The position numbers and the translations under genes were made by a program. 64,000 nucleotides of DNA, taken from assembly GCF_014204945.1 (NCBI RefSeq), contig NZ_JACHMN010000001.1:682001-746000 (forward strand), in the 5' to 3' direction. Origin of the DNA: Allocatelliglobosispora scoriae (GTDB lineage Bacteria > Actinomycetota > Actinomycetes > Mycobacteriales > Micromonosporaceae). Of the stretch, positions 25,804 to 34,780 are shown one piece after another. Below the pieces are notes generated by a model that made no database searches, was not told the DNA's origin, and saw only the letters and a list, made by a program, of their open reading frames with translations. Position 1 is the first letter of the stretch; the number at the start of each line of letters is the position of its first letter.

Positions 25804-26868
25804 ATGCACCGCTGGCTGCTGCTGCTCTACCCCCGCGACTACCGCCGGGAACGCGGGGCGGAGATCCTCGACACCGTCCGCGACCTCGCGTCCACCCGGG
25901 CGGGCGTGCGCGTCGCGGCGAACCTGGCCCGCCACGGCCTGCGTACGCGTCTGGGCCGTCCGGCCAGCCGCAGCGTGACCAGCCTGGCGACGATCTTCAC
26001 GTTGGCGTGCGCCCTGTTCGCGGCATCCTTCGGCACCTGGCTGGCGTGGTCGGGCACCCGCCCGCTGGACCACGACGCCTTTGCGGCGACCGTCCACCAG
26101 CTCTACCCCGACGGGCCGGGGCTGGAGATCGAGCAAGCCGATCCCCTGGCCGTCTTCATCATCTTCGGCCAGCCGCTGAGCTGGCAGGCCGTTCCCGATC
26201 TGCTCTTCGGCGACGGCAACGAATACGCGCTCGCCACGGTCACCGCCTCCGTGCGGCGGCCGCCGACCGACAGCCTGCCGCAGGCTCTCGCCACCCTCCA
26301 GCAGCGGCTCCAGGACGCCGGCTGGGAGTATGCCGAGCCGCTCTACGCCAATCTCTACGACTGCATCCCCGGCTACCCGCAGTGCGATCCGGCGGCCATA
26401 CCCCAGAACATCACCTTCTCCGCCCGGCGCGGCGACGACATCCTCGAGGTGGAGATCAGCGCCGACACCTCCTACCCGGCGATCCGACTGGCGATGAGCC
26501 GCGCGACCCCCTGGACCGCGCATATCGCCGGTGCTGCCGCGTTCCTGATCGGCGCCCTGGCCGCCTGGTGGCTGTTCGGCTGGGCCAGCCGGCGCATCGA
26601 ACGCGGCCATCGGGCGGCACAGGGGCTGGCGAAGGTGCTGTTCGTCAGCGCGATGCTCCTGTGGTGGCCGCCGATCCTGCTGTCGGCGCCGCTGTCGCTC
26701 GGACACCACCTGAGCGAGCCGCACTACCGCTGGCACCCGATGTGGGAGTGGCTCGGCCAGCCCACCTTCTCGCTGTTCTTCCTGCTCGGCTGCGCCCTGC
26801 TGACCCTCGCCCTGGGCCTGGCCGCGCTGCGGCGGCAGCCGGCCGACCGGGCGCTCGCGGTCGGCTGA
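25804..26868 (+). CDS. PadR-associated multi-pass membrane protein
   Basis: A 354-residue membrane protein. It opens MHRWLLLLYPRDYRRERGAEIL, the short helical YPRxYRxxxG-type prefix found at the start of PadR-linked permeases and related proteins. After one transmembrane segment (near 62-82) comes a soluble extracytoplasmic domain with two cysteines (DCIPGYPQCD). Three or four C-terminal segments follow. The function is unknown. It is co-directional with and 33 bases behind the PadR gene, so it is the probable regulated target. GGGAGC precedes the ATG. Confidence 0.72.
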   Translation: MHRWLLLLYPRDYRRERGAEILDTVRDLASTRAGVRVAANLARHGLRTRLGRPASRSVTSLATIFTLACALFAASFGTWLAWSGTRPLDHDAFAATVHQLYPDGPGLEIEQADPLAVFIIFGQPLSWQAVPDLLFGDGNEYALATVTASVRRPPTDSLPQALATLQQRLQDAGWEYAEPLYANLYDCIPGYPQCDPAAIPQNITFSARRGDDILEVEISADTSYPAIRLAMSRATPWTAHIAGAAAFLIGALAAWWLFGWASRRIERGHRAAQGLAKVLFVSAMLLWWPPILLSAPLSLGHHLSEPHYRWHPMWEWLGQPTFSLFFLLGCALLTLALGLAALRRQPADRALAVG

Positions 26869-26967
26869 CTCGACGCCGGACCGGCGCGCTCCGAGCCGAA
26901 GGCGATCGGGATGTCGTAGGTCTCGCCGATACTGCGCCGGACCGATCCATCGATGAACGGAGCCGAC

Positions 26968-27669
26968 ATGACCGCGACCCCCGAGATCGTCGACCGCGAC
27001 ACCTGGCTGCGCGAGCGCGCCGCGCTGCTCACCCGGGAGAAGGCGCACACCCGCGAGGGCGACGCCATCGCCGCCGCCCGGCGGCGGCTGCCGATGGTGG
27101 AGGTGGACGCGAGCGTCGAGCTCGTCGGCGCCACGGGCGCGACGCCGCTGCACGAGATCTTCGAGGGCCGCGATCAGCTCCTCGTCTGCAAGCACATGTG
27201 GGGCCGGGGCAAGGGCTTCGAGGACCAGTGTCGCGGCTGCTCGGCGACCGTGTGGAACTTCCAGGACGCCACCTACCTGGAGGCGCGCGGCGTGACCTTC
27301 GCGATCTGGTGCCAGGGCCCCTACGAGGAGTTCGCGCCCTATCGCGAGTTCATGGGCTTCCAGACGCCGTGGTATTCGGTCGACGGCATCGACTCCCCCG
27401 GCATCTCCGACGGCTGGATCACCGCCTACCTGCGCGTCGGCGACCGGATCTTCCAGACCTACGAGACGGATCAGCGCGGCTGCGAGGCGATGATGCCCGC
27501 GCTCCAGCTCCTCGACATGACCGTCTACGGCCGCCAGGAGAAGTGGGAGGACTCGCCCGAGGGCTGGCCGCAGGACCCGACGCAGAGCTGGTTCCGCCGC
27601 GACGGCCGCCCGATCCCGCAGTGGACCCGCCCCGGGGTCACCCCGGTCGGGACGGCGCCTTCGCGGTAG
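26968..27669 (+). CDS. DUF899-family thioredoxin-fold protein
   Basis: A 233-residue cytoplasmic protein of the DUF899 family. Conserved features seen are the N-terminal helix (TWLRERAALLTREKAHTREGD), LLVCKHMWGRGKGFEDQC and CRGCSATVW. The later GYPxx-type aromatic segment is FQTPWYSVDG. The family has a thioredoxin-like fold but lacks a canonical CxxC at the usual place, and the biochemical role is not known. The ATG at 26968 follows GGAG; an ATG five codons upstream is less well placed. Confidence 0.82.
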   Translation: MTATPEIVDRDTWLRERAALLTREKAHTREGDAIAAARRRLPMVEVDASVELVGATGATPLHEIFEGRDQLLVCKHMWGRGKGFEDQCRGCSATVWNFQDATYLEARGVTFAIWCQGPYEEFAPYREFMGFQTPWYSVDGIDSPGISDGWITAYLRVGDRIFQTYETDQRGCEAMMPALQLLDMTVYGRQEKWEDSPEGWPQDPTQSWFRRDGRPIPQWTRPGVTPVGTAPSR

Positions 27670-27696
27670 GCCGGGCGCAGGCGGTACGGTCACGGC

Positions 27697-28527
27697 GTGA
27701 GCAGACTCAGCGTCCTCGTGCGACCCGCGCTGGCGACCGTCGTCTGCCTCGCCCTGGTGCTCGTCCTGCTGTGGCTGCTGCAGCGCAAGCTCATCTACTT
27801 CCCCGACACCGCCCCGGTGCCGCCGGTCGGGCCCGGCGGCGCCGACGTGACGCTGACGACCGCCGACGGGCTGCGCCTGGGCGCCTGGCTGCTGGCGCCG
27901 CAGGACACCGACCGGCGCCTCGGTGTCCTGGTCGCCAACGGCAACGGCGGCGACCGGGCGGGGCGGCTCCCGCTCGCCAGGGAACTGGCCGGGCGGGGGT
28001 TCACCGTGCTGCTCTTCGACTACCGGGGCTACGGCGGCAACCCGGGCAGCCCGTCCGAGTCCGGGCTCGCGCTCGACGCCGCGGCCGCGTACCGGCACCT
28101 CGCGGACCTGGTCGGTGCCGACCGCGTCATCCTCTACGGCGAGAGCCTGGGCGCCGCCGTCGCGACCCGCCTCGCCGTCGAGCACCCGCCGGCCGCACTG
28201 GTGCTGCGCTCGCCCTTCGCCGGCCTGGCCGAGGTGGCGGGCCGCCACTACCCGTTCCTGCCGGTCGGGCTGCTGCTGCGGGACCGCTACCCGGTCGCCG
28301 ACCTCATCGGCCGGGTCACCGCACCGACGCTCGTCGTCTACGGCACCGCCGACGCCACGGTGCCGCCGGAGCAGTCCCGGACGGTGGCGGACAGGGCGGG
28401 CGGCCCGGTCACCGTGCTCGCGGTGGACGGGGCCGACCACAACGACGCGTCGCTGCTCAGCGGCACCGAGCTGATCGGCGCGATCGTGGCGCTCGCCGAG
28501 CGGGCCACATCGGAGCCTGAGGATTAG
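27697..28527 (+). CDS. Membrane-anchored alpha/beta hydrolase (BEM46/ABHD13-like)
   Basis: A 276-residue protein with an N-terminal transmembrane anchor (about 8-28, ALATVVCLALVLVLLWLL) followed by an alpha/beta-hydrolase domain. The QRKLIYFPDTAP opening, the FDYRGYGGNPG strand-loop, the nucleophile elbow YGESLG (serine near residue 149) and GTADATVPPEQS are typical of the BEM46/ABHD13 branch. The catalytic His is probably in DGADHND. The substrate is unknown; the active site would lie at the cytoplasmic membrane. GTG start. Confidence 0.85.
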   Translation: MSRLSVLVRPALATVVCLALVLVLLWLLQRKLIYFPDTAPVPPVGPGGADVTLTTADGLRLGAWLLAPQDTDRRLGVLVANGNGGDRAGRLPLARELAGRGFTVLLFDYRGYGGNPGSPSESGLALDAAAAYRHLADLVGADRVILYGESLGAAVATRLAVEHPPAALVLRSPFAGLAEVAGRHYPFLPVGLLLRDRYPVADLIGRVTAPTLVVYGTADATVPPEQSRTVADRAGGPVTVLAVDGADHNDASLLSGTELIGAIVALAERATSEPED

Positions 28528-28578
28528 CGGGCTGCACCTGCGGGTATGTCTGCGGTCCAACGTCCGAAAGGCCCGATC

Positions 28579-28857
28579 ATGACCGAACTGCACGTGTCAC
28601 TCGACAGCAGCCAGCTCAACAGCACCGAGCGCAAGCTCCAGGAGCCGCTGGAAGAGCAGCTGACCTCCGCGCTGTCGCAGGCGGCCACCCGGGTGGCGGA
28701 AGCCTATGACGGGCAGAGCGAGGACGAGGTCATGAGCTGGATCCTGCGGGAGGCCCAGGACGGCCTGCACCCGGACATCGCCGAGGGCTGGCAGCCCGAC
28801 GTGGCGAAGCTGCGCGAGGTCGCCCAGGCCGTCATCCGCGGCGAGCAGTTCGACTAG
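28579..28857 (+). CDS. Small acidic protein, unknown function
   Basis: A 92-residue, mostly helical, acidic protein (EEQLTSALSQAATRVAEAYDGQ). I do not recognise the family. The ATG at 28579 has AAAGG eight bases upstream. Its stop shares the tetranucleotide CTAG (28854-28857) with the stop of the convergent membrane-protein gene. Confidence 0.6.
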   Translation: MTELHVSLDSSQLNSTERKLQEPLEEQLTSALSQAATRVAEAYDGQSEDEVMSWILREAQDGLHPDIAEGWQPDVAKLREVAQAVIRGEQFD

Positions 28858-29651
28858 GTCGGCGGCTGCCGGTCCGACGGGTAGCCGCCCGGCGGTCGCC
28901 ACGGCTCGGGAACGCCCGTGTCCGGCGGCCGCCACGCATCCGGCGCGACCCGCTTCGACGGTCGGCACGCCAGCAGTCCGAACACCACGATCGGCAGGAA
29001 CAGGCAGCCCACCGCGCCGACCGCGCCCTCGACGTCGGCCGCGGCGACCGGATCGAAGACGCCGCGCGGGTCGGCCAGCAGATCCATCTCCGCGGGGCAC
29101 TCCTCGTCGCTGTCGAACAGCGGCACGCCGCCCGGGATCTGCGAGCGGTCGGGGTAGGCGTAGACGCAGACCGCGTCGTAGCCGGGATCGCTCATCCGGG
29201 CGGTCTCGACCCGGAGATCGAGGGTCGCGTGCACGCGTTCCCCGGCGAGGCTGAGCACGACCGGTCCCAGGCCCGTTCCGAAGACCGCCAGAATCCCGGC
29301 GAACGCGGTGAAGCACAGGGTGACGATCAGCCACCGCTTGTCGAAGGTCAGCTCCCGGGGGGTGTAGGTGCCCCAGTCGTGGGCCCACAGCGCGACGATG
29401 CCCAGGATGACCGGGATCGACCACCAGCCGAGGACCGGGACCAGCCCCAGCAGCCCGATCAGCGACAGCGGCGGCCGCCGGTCCCGGGACGGCGCGGTCT
29501 TCCAGTAGACGATGAGGATCGGCACCAGGGGCACGAACACGACCAGAAATACGTAAGCGCTGCCGTAGGGGACCAGGACCAGGCCCGCCGCGCTCCCCAT
29601 CAGCCAGGTCGCGAGCACCGCGACGGACAGCCGCTCGATATTTCTCCCCAT
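28854..29651 (-). CDS. Multi-pass membrane protein, unknown function
   Basis: A 265-residue membrane protein with about six hydrophobic segments (VLATWLMGSAAGLVLVP, VFLVVFVPLVPILIVY, LIGLLGLVPVLGWWSIPVILGIVAL, LIVTLCFTAFAGILAVF and a C-terminal one). An extracytoplasmic loop has an isolated cysteine pair (CVYAYPDRSQ and DEECPAEM). The C-terminal tail is Pro/Trp-rich. I cannot name a function. Confidence 0.65.
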   Translation of the reverse strand: MGRNIERLSVAVLATWLMGSAAGLVLVPYGSAYVFLVVFVPLVPILIVYWKTAPSRDRRPPLSLIGLLGLVPVLGWWSIPVILGIVALWAHDWGTYTPRELTFDKRWLIVTLCFTAFAGILAVFGTGLGPVVLSLAGERVHATLDLRVETARMSDPGYDAVCVYAYPDRSQIPGGVPLFDSDEECPAEMDLLADPRGVFDPVAAADVEGAVGAVGCLFLPIVVFGLLACRPSKRVAPDAWRPPDTGVPEPWRPPGGYPSDRQPPT

Positions 29652-29679
29652 GAATGGAGCGTGGCAGAGCCCGTCAATA

Positions 29680-30711
29680 TCAGGACAGGGCGGAGCGGGC
29701 CCAGCGCGTCACCTGTTCGAGCACCGGAGCCCGGCCCGCGAACGTCTCCGCCAGGTCCCTGCTGTCGTAGGCGGCCCGGCCCTGCTGCCGGCTCGCCGAG
29801 GCGAGCATGCGCGGTGCCAGCCAGTAGTACTTCGCGGCGCCGGTGAGCATGACGGCGCGCTCGACGGTCGCGGCGTCGACGGTGTTGCCGAGGCCCCGGC
29901 GGTACCCGTCGGCGACGGCGGCGGTGACCTCGTCGAGCAGGTCGATCTCGATCAGGCCGTCGAAGAACGTGTCGAGGGTCAGGTTGGCCACGTCCTCGCC
30001 GATGGCGCCGGGGCCGACGAACGCCCAGTCCAGCAGCACCGGACCCCGGTCGGCGACGATCAGGTTCATCGGCCACAGGTCGTGGTGGCACAGGGTGCGG
30101 GGCAGCGCGTCGGCGGCGGCGAGCAGGTCGCGGCGGCGTACCCACAGGGATTGGAGGTCTGCCCGCAGCTGCGGTGACCAGGCCGCGAGCGCGACCGGAT
30201 GCTCCCAGTCGGGTTCCCCGGCGACCGACGAGGCGGTCGTGTAGTCGCGCAGGAAGTCCCGCGCGAGCCAGGCGTCGGCGGGCGGCCGGCCGAGCCACCG
30301 CGCCTGCGCGGCCCCCATCCGGTACGCGATGTCGCCGAGCTCCGCGCTGCGGCAGGCGGTCCCGGCGGTCCCGGCGACGTCCTCCAGCCACAGCGCGGTG
30401 GATCCGTCGGCGCGCTCGTCGACGCCGAGCAGGCGCGGTGCGCCGAGCCCGGCGTCGGCGAAGGCGGTCGACGGCAGGCCACTGCGGTAGGCGAGCACCT
30501 CGCGCTGCCAGTAGTTCCAGTGCCCGGGCTCGTCGCTGGCGGCGAAGTGCGCGGCGGCACCGTCCCGCTTCCGGGTGGCGAGCTTGAGGATGGCGGTGCC
30601 GTCGTCGCGGGTGACCCGCCAGACCCCGCCGGTGGCTTCGTTGCCGGTGTTGTGGACGAGCCCCTCGGCCGTCCAGCCGGGCCGGATCGTGCCGTGCGGG
30701 GGTGCGGACAT
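29680..30711 (-). CDS. APH-fold phosphotransferase family protein
   Basis: A 343-residue kinase-fold protein of the aminoglycoside phosphotransferase superfamily. The N-lobe has the phosphate-anchoring lysine in [12 protein letters not shown]. The catalytic loop is [11 protein letters not shown] (HxDxxxxN), followed by the metal-binding LLDWAFVG. It is longer than the other APH-fold protein of this window and not closely related. The substrate is unknown. The small membrane protein gene lies 10 bases upstream of its start, so the two may be co-transcribed. Confidence 0.82.
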   Translation of the reverse strand: MSAPPHGTIRPGWTAEGLVHNTGNEATGGVWRVTRDDGTAILKLATRKRDGAAAHFAASDEPGHWNYWQREVLAYRSGLPSTAFADAGLGAPRLLGVDERADGSTALWLEDVAGTAGTACRSAELGDIAYRMGAAQARWLGRPPADAWLARDFLRDYTTASSVAGEPDWEHPVALAAWSPQLRADLQSLWVRRRDLLAAADALPRTLCHHDLWPMNLIVADRGPVLLDWAFVGPGAIGEDVANLTLDTFFDGLIEIDLLDEVTAAVADGYRRGLGNTVDAATVERAVMLTGAAKYYWLAPRMLASASRQQGRAAYDSRDLAETFAGRAPVLEQVTRWARSALS

Positions 30712-30721
30712 TCCGCCGAGA

Positions 30722-31030
30722 CTACTGGTCGGCCGAGGCCGGCGCGGCGGACTCGGCCGTCTTCTGCTGCGAGCGCCCCAGCAGCGCGAAGGCGACCACT
30801 CCGAGCATCCCGGCGACCCGCAGCGGGAAGAAGACCGCCTCGTGGTCGGGGAACTGCCGGTCCGCAAGGGACCCGACGGACGACAGGCTGAAGCTGAACA
30901 GGATGCACGCGAAGACCCACGGTGCCGCCCCGCGCCAGCCGCGGGGAACCCAGCGCAGCACGATGACGGCGATCCCGGCCGCGACCGCGGCGATGGCGAC
31001 GGCCAGCAGGATGATGTCCAGGGTGCTCAT
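30722..31030 (-). CDS. Small membrane protein, unknown function
   Basis: A 102-residue protein with three likely transmembrane segments ([39 protein letters not shown] and a third near [16 protein letters not shown]). The C-terminus is short and polar. It ends 10 bases before the start of the kinase-fold gene. No family recognised. Confidence 0.6.
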   Translation of the reverse strand: MSTLDIILLAVAIAAVAAGIAVIVLRWVPRGWRGAAPWVFACILFSFSLSSVGSLADRQFPDHEAVFFPLRVAGMLGVVAFALLGRSQQKTAESAAPASADQ

Positions 31031-31066
31031 GGCGGATGAGGATACGGGTCGCGCCGGTCGCGCGCT

Positions 31067-31094
31067 GCCCGCTCCCGGGGTCGCGGGAGCGGGC
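31067..31094 (-). terminator. Terminator of the acetyltransferase gene
   Basis: Perfect 11-base arms GCCCGCTCCCG (31067-31077) and CGGGAGCGGGC (31084-31094) with a six-base loop, 12 bases beyond the minus-strand acetyltransferase stop. Confidence 0.7.
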
Positions 31095-31106
31095 AGCCGT
31101 CGGCGA

Positions 31107-31991
31107 CTACACCTGCGGTTGGAAGACGACCCGGGCGCGGATCTGGCGGAACCCGGTCCGTTCCAGCTCCGCCACGGCCGCCACCCGGTAGGCGTCGACG
31201 TCGGCGACGACCTCGCGGGCGCCGCCGTCGACGAGTACGCGGACCGCCTCGACCAGCATCTCGCCCCGGGCCGCCTCGTCGAGCAGCCCGAAGTAGCCGA
31301 TGAGCGGGTAGCAGGCGTCCCCGGCCGTGCCGATGAGGCCGACCGGCTCCCCCGCGTCGAGCGCGATGCGCCAGCCGCCGAGGTCGGTGAGCCAGCCCAC
31401 CGGGTCGGTGGCGAGGTCGACGCCGCCGACCGCCAGCGCCGTCTCCCGACCGGTCAGGATGTCCGGCTCGGCGATCCGGGCGACCAGCGCGTTGATCTCC
31501 GCCGCGTCGGCCGCCGGGCGGAATGCGTACCGCCCGGCGGTGGCGGGCAGCGGCGCCCCTGACCAGGTGCAGCGCAGCCGCTCGACGCCCTCGACCAGGC
31601 CGGCGAGCTGTGCCGCTGCCATCGGCGCCTGGACCACGGCGAGCACGTCGGGCCGGCGGCGCCAGTGTGCGGGCATCGCGGCGTAGTAGAGCCGGGGGCC
31701 GCCGAGGGCGTCGTGGGCGGCGCGCAGCAGCGCGGCACCCACCTCGGGTTCGGCGTCCAGGTCGAAGCGTTCCAGCCAGGGGGAACCGACGGCACCCGGC
31801 GGGAGCACCCAGGCGGCGCGGCCGACCACCCGGCCGGATCGCACCGCCACCCAGGTGGTCTCGGGCCGGTAGCCGCCCATGGCGAGGCCGTCGGCGTAGC
31901 CGATCTGGCGCAGCTGGGGCAGCGGGTCGGGCATGGAGTCGAACAGATTTTCCTCGCCCGCGACGAGCGGGCGGATGACGAGATCCTGCAT
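31107..31991 (-). CDS. GNAT-family acetyltransferase (tandem domain)
   Basis: A 294-residue GNAT-fold protein. Both halves show acetyltransferase features: LVIRPLVAGEENLFDSM with TTWVAVRSGRVVGRAAWVL in the first, and PVGLIGTAGDACYPLIGYFGLLDEAARG with a final YRVAAVAELERTGFRQIR in the second. Members acetylate small molecules, peptides or proteins using acetyl-CoA; the substrate is not predictable. The ATG at 31991 follows CCGGAGG. A 16-codon ORF with its own strong ribosome binding site lies immediately upstream and may regulate it. Confidence 0.82.
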   Translation of the reverse strand: MQDLVIRPLVAGEENLFDSMPDPLPQLRQIGYADGLAMGGYRPETTWVAVRSGRVVGRAAWVLPPGAVGSPWLERFDLDAEPEVGAALLRAAHDALGGPRLYYAAMPAHWRRRPDVLAVVQAPMAAAQLAGLVEGVERLRCTWSGAPLPATAGRYAFRPAADAAEINALVARIAEPDILTGRETALAVGGVDLATDPVGWLTDLGGWRIALDAGEPVGLIGTAGDACYPLIGYFGLLDEAARGEMLVEAVRVLVDGGAREVVADVDAYRVAAVAELERTGFRQIRARVVFQPQV

Positions 31992-32023
31992 GGCGTGAGC
32001 CTCCGGAAAGCGAACGCCCCGGG

Positions 32024-32074
32024 TCAGATCCGCGTGAACGCCGGAGCGCGGAAGGGGCGCAGAACATCGGACAT
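32024..32074 (-). CDS. Predicted 16-residue leader peptide or mini-ORF
   Basis: A very short ORF encoding MSDVLRPFRAPAFTRI, preceded by GGGAGG eight bases before its ATG, one of the better ribosome sites in the window. It ends 32 bases before the acetyltransferase start. The peptide is basic, with Arg and Phe/Pro repeats (RPF, RAPAF), which could slow ribosomes. Translation is inferred from the ribosome site only. Confidence 0.45.
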   Translation of the reverse strand: MSDVLRPFRAPAFTRI

Positions 32075-32198
32075 TGTTCTGACCTCCCTTCGGGCTCGAT
32101 GGCGTACGCCGGAATCTACGCGACGAGTCCGGTCCCTCGCAACCGCCATGGTGAACGCAAAGTGTTCGAAGGAATACCGTCCGCCACGCCGATAAACA

Positions 32199-32227
32199 TT
32201 GACGCACGCCAATGACGTTCCTAGCAT
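32199..32227 (+). promoter_or_regulatory. Consensus-like leaderless promoter of the S8 protease gene
   Basis: TTGACG (32199-32204) and TAGCAT (32222-32227) are separated by exactly 17 bases. The expected transcription start falls at about 32234-32236, on the ATG at 32236, so the protease message would have no leader. Confidence 0.7.
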
Positions 32228-32235
32228 CGACCGAC

Positions 32236-33822
32236 ATGGATTACTTACGAGTGGCAAGGCGCCATCTGACCGGCCTCGGCGTGCTGACGGCGGCGGCCGT
32301 CGCCATCGCAGCGGGCATCGCCGCACCGGCTGCGGCTCAGGGCCAGATCCTGGGCACCGCCAATCCAGGAGCCATCGCCGACAGCTACATCGTCATCTTC
32401 AAGGACAGCGCAGCCACCGACGGCCACGCCCGGATCCAGTCCCTCACCAGCCAGCTCGCGACCCGGCACGGAGTGCGGGTGGAGCACACCTACGAGCACG
32501 CGCTGCGCGGCTTCGCCGGCACGATGGGCAAGGCCGCCGCGCAGCAGCTCGCGGCCGACGCCAACGTCGCCTACGTCGAGCAGAACGCGACCGTGCGGAT
32601 GCTCGGCACCCAGCCCAATCCCCCGTCCTGGGGCCTGGACCGCATCGATCAGCGCAGCCTGCCCCTCAACGGCTCCTACACCTACCCGACGGTCGCGTCC
32701 AACGTCCGCGCCTACGTCATCGACACCGGCATCCGCGTCACGCACAGCACCTTCGGCGGCCGGGCGAGCTGGGGCACCAACACCACCGGCGACGGCAACG
32801 ACACCGACTGCAACGGCCACGGCACCCACGTCGCGGGGACCATCGGCGGAGCCGAGTACGGCGTCGCCAAGGGCGTCGCGCTGACCGCGGTCAAGGTCCT
32901 CGACTGCTCCGGCAACGGCAGCTTCGCCGGGGTCGCCGCCGGCATCGACTGGGTGACCGGCAACCACGCGGCCGGGGTCCCGGCGGTGGCGAACATGAGC
33001 CTCGGCGGCGCCGGCAGCGACATCACCACCGAGAACGCGGTCCGCAACTCCATCGCCGACGGCGTCGTCTACGCCATCGCGTCGGGCAACAACGGCGCAG
33101 ACGCCTGCAACTTCACCCCCGCCCGGGTCGCCGAGGCGATCACGGTCAACGCGAGCACCATCACCGACGCCCGCGCGTCGTTCTCCAACTGGGGGACCTG
33201 CACCGACATCTTCGCCCCCGGCGAGAACATCGTCTCCTCGTCCAACGGCAGCGACTCCGCCACCGCGACGCTGAGCGGGACGTCGATGGCGACCCCGCAC
33301 GTGGCCGGCGGCGCCGCGCTGATCCTCGCCGACAACCCCGCCCTCACCCCCGCACAGGTGGCCGCGACCATGTTCGGCAACGCCACCCTGAACGCGATCA
33401 CCAACCCGGGGACGGGTTCGCCGAACCGCCTGCTCTACACCGGCGCGAGCGGACCGGCGACCACGGTCACCCTGAACCGCTACTGGTGGTCGGGGCGCGA
33501 CCACATCAGCACCACGACCTTCCCCGGCGGCAGCTATCAGTTCGAGGGCAGCCTCGGACAGCTCTTCACCGGCCCGGTCGCGGGCACGCACGCGCTCTAC
33601 TCATGCAAGATCAACAATGATACGTTCACCTCGTTGAGCGCCAACTGCGAGGGCCGGGTCTACCTCGGGCTACTCGGATACGCCTATGACGGGCCGCCCG
33701 CCGGGGGCAGCCGGGTGCTCTTCCGGTGCGTGGCCCGCGGCTCGGGCGAGCACTTCGACTCCTCCGACCCGAACTGCGAAGGCCAGGGCAGCGAGGGCCC
33801 GCTGGGCTACCTGCTCCCGTGA
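32236..33822 (+). CDS. Secreted subtilisin-like serine protease (S8)
   Basis: A 528-residue secreted protease. Signal peptide (1 to about 34, ending PAAA), an I9-type inhibitor propeptide (SYIVIFKD to YVEQNATVRM), then the S8 catalytic domain. The triad is Asp163 (YVIDTGI), His195 (NGHGTHVAG) and Ser350 (GTSMATPHVAG), with the oxyanion Asn in SGNNG. Its order and spacing resemble proteinase K-type enzymes. The C-terminal 110 residues (DHISTTTFPGG, then GSGEHFDSSDPNCEG and GPLGYL) look like a DUF5648-type domain. The start follows a leaderless promoter; an ATG eight codons upstream is less likely. Confidence 0.92.
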   Translation: MDYLRVARRHLTGLGVLTAAAVAIAAGIAAPAAAQGQILGTANPGAIADSYIVIFKDSAATDGHARIQSLTSQLATRHGVRVEHTYEHALRGFAGTMGKAAAQQLAADANVAYVEQNATVRMLGTQPNPPSWGLDRIDQRSLPLNGSYTYPTVASNVRAYVIDTGIRVTHSTFGGRASWGTNTTGDGNDTDCNGHGTHVAGTIGGAEYGVAKGVALTAVKVLDCSGNGSFAGVAAGIDWVTGNHAAGVPAVANMSLGGAGSDITTENAVRNSIADGVVYAIASGNNGADACNFTPARVAEAITVNASTITDARASFSNWGTCTDIFAPGENIVSSSNGSDSATATLSGTSMATPHVAGGAALILADNPALTPAQVAATMFGNATLNAITNPGTGSPNRLLYTGASGPATTVTLNRYWWSGRDHISTTTFPGGSYQFEGSLGQLFTGPVAGTHALYSCKINNDTFTSLSANCEGRVYLGLLGYAYDGPPAGGSRVLFRCVARGSGEHFDSSDPNCEGQGSEGPLGYLLP

Positions 33823-33829
33823 GCGCACG

Positions 33830-33867
33830 GTGCCGGGGCAGGGCCGCCACGGTCCTGCCCCGGCGCC
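33830..33867. terminator. Terminator between protease and NmrA-like genes
   Basis: Arms GCCGGGGCAGG (33832-33842) and CCTGCCCCGGC (33854-33864) are perfect and extendable by G-U pairing on the outside. They sit between convergent stops at 33822 and 33873 and could act for both strands. Confidence 0.7.
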
Positions 33868-33872
33868 TCCGA

Positions 33873-34757
33873 TCAGCGCAGGTGCTCCCGCGCCCAGGTC
33901 CGGAAGTCCGTGGTGTGCAGGCCGAACGCGTGCGCGTGCTCCGGCCGGGCCGGGCTGCCGACCACGTTGATGCGGTCCACCGCCTGCCCCATGAAGGCCG
34001 GCAGGCCGCGCTCGATCGCCTCGTCGATGGTGAGCACCGGCGCCGGGACGGTGCGGCCCAGGACCTCCGAGACGATGGCGGCGGTCTCGGTCATGGTGAG
34101 CAGGTCGCCGGCGAGCTCGATGTCGTGCCCGCCGAACCTCGCGGGATCGGCGATCGCGGCCGCTGCGGCATCGCCGATGTCCTGCACGGCGATCCAGGCG
34201 AGCACGGTGTCGGCGGCGAAGCCGGTGACGAAGCCGCCGGCGGTCCAGTCGCCGAACAGATAGGACCAGCCGAGCAGGTTCTCCATGAAGGTCGCGGGTT
34301 TGAGCACGGTCCAGTGCGCGAAGCCCGAGGTCCGCACGAGCTCGTCGATCCCGGCCTTGCTGTCCCAGTAGTGCCGGTCCCAGCGGCCCTCGGCCCAGCC
34401 CGGGGCGGAGAAGTCCCCGGCGCCGGAGACGGAGGTGTGCACGAACTGCGGTACCCCGGCCTCCCGCGCGGCGGTGACGAGGTTGCGGCCGCGCCGCAGC
34501 TCGGCGTCGGAGGCGAGGTCGGCCAGGTCCGGGAACGGGATGGAGAAGACGCTGCTCACGCCGGTCGCGGCGGCGACGAGCGAGGCAGGGTCGTCCAGAT
34601 CGCCGCGGACCAGTTCCGCTCCCCGCGCCGCCAGCTCTCTCGCCGGGGGTACGCCGACGTCGCGCACCAGCGCCCGCACCGGCCACCCGGCGTCGAGCAG
34701 CGCCCGAGCGGTGGCTCCGCCCTGTTTGCCGGTGGCACCGATCACGAGGGTTGTCAT
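33873..34757 (-). CDS. NmrA-like NAD(P)-binding protein
   Basis: A 294-residue atypical SDR of the NmrA family. The nucleotide-binding motif is LVIGATGKQGGATARALL; the region FVHTSVSGAG and KPATFMENLL is characteristic. NmrA-like proteins sense NAD(P) or reduce quinones, as QorB does. GAGGAGG precedes the ATG. It starts 23 bases downstream of an Old Yellow Enzyme gene, both under one MerR-type promoter, so a role in handling electrophilic enones or quinones is likely. Confidence 0.87.
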   Translation of the reverse strand: MTTLVIGATGKQGGATARALLDAGWPVRALVRDVGVPPARELAARGAELVRGDLDDPASLVAAATGVSSVFSIPFPDLADLASDAELRRGRNLVTAAREAGVPQFVHTSVSGAGDFSAPGWAEGRWDRHYWDSKAGIDELVRTSGFAHWTVLKPATFMENLLGWSYLFGDWTAGGFVTGFAADTVLAWIAVQDIGDAAAAAIADPARFGGHDIELAGDLLTMTETAAIVSEVLGRTVPAPVLTIDEAIERGLPAFMGQAVDRINVVGSPARPEHAHAFGLHTTDFRTWAREHLR

Positions 34758-34780
34758 GATGGAAATCCTCCTCTACAACG

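Noticed and set aside
25665-28593. Very long open frames over 25665-28593 on both strands
   Set aside because: Arg/Pro/Gly/Gln-rich shadows of four genes in other frames; high GC content keeps alternative frames open.
28854-28857. Shared CTAG stop of two convergent genes as a special signal
   Set aside because: Tail-to-tail overlaps of four bases are frequent in compact genomes and also occur at 12536-12539.
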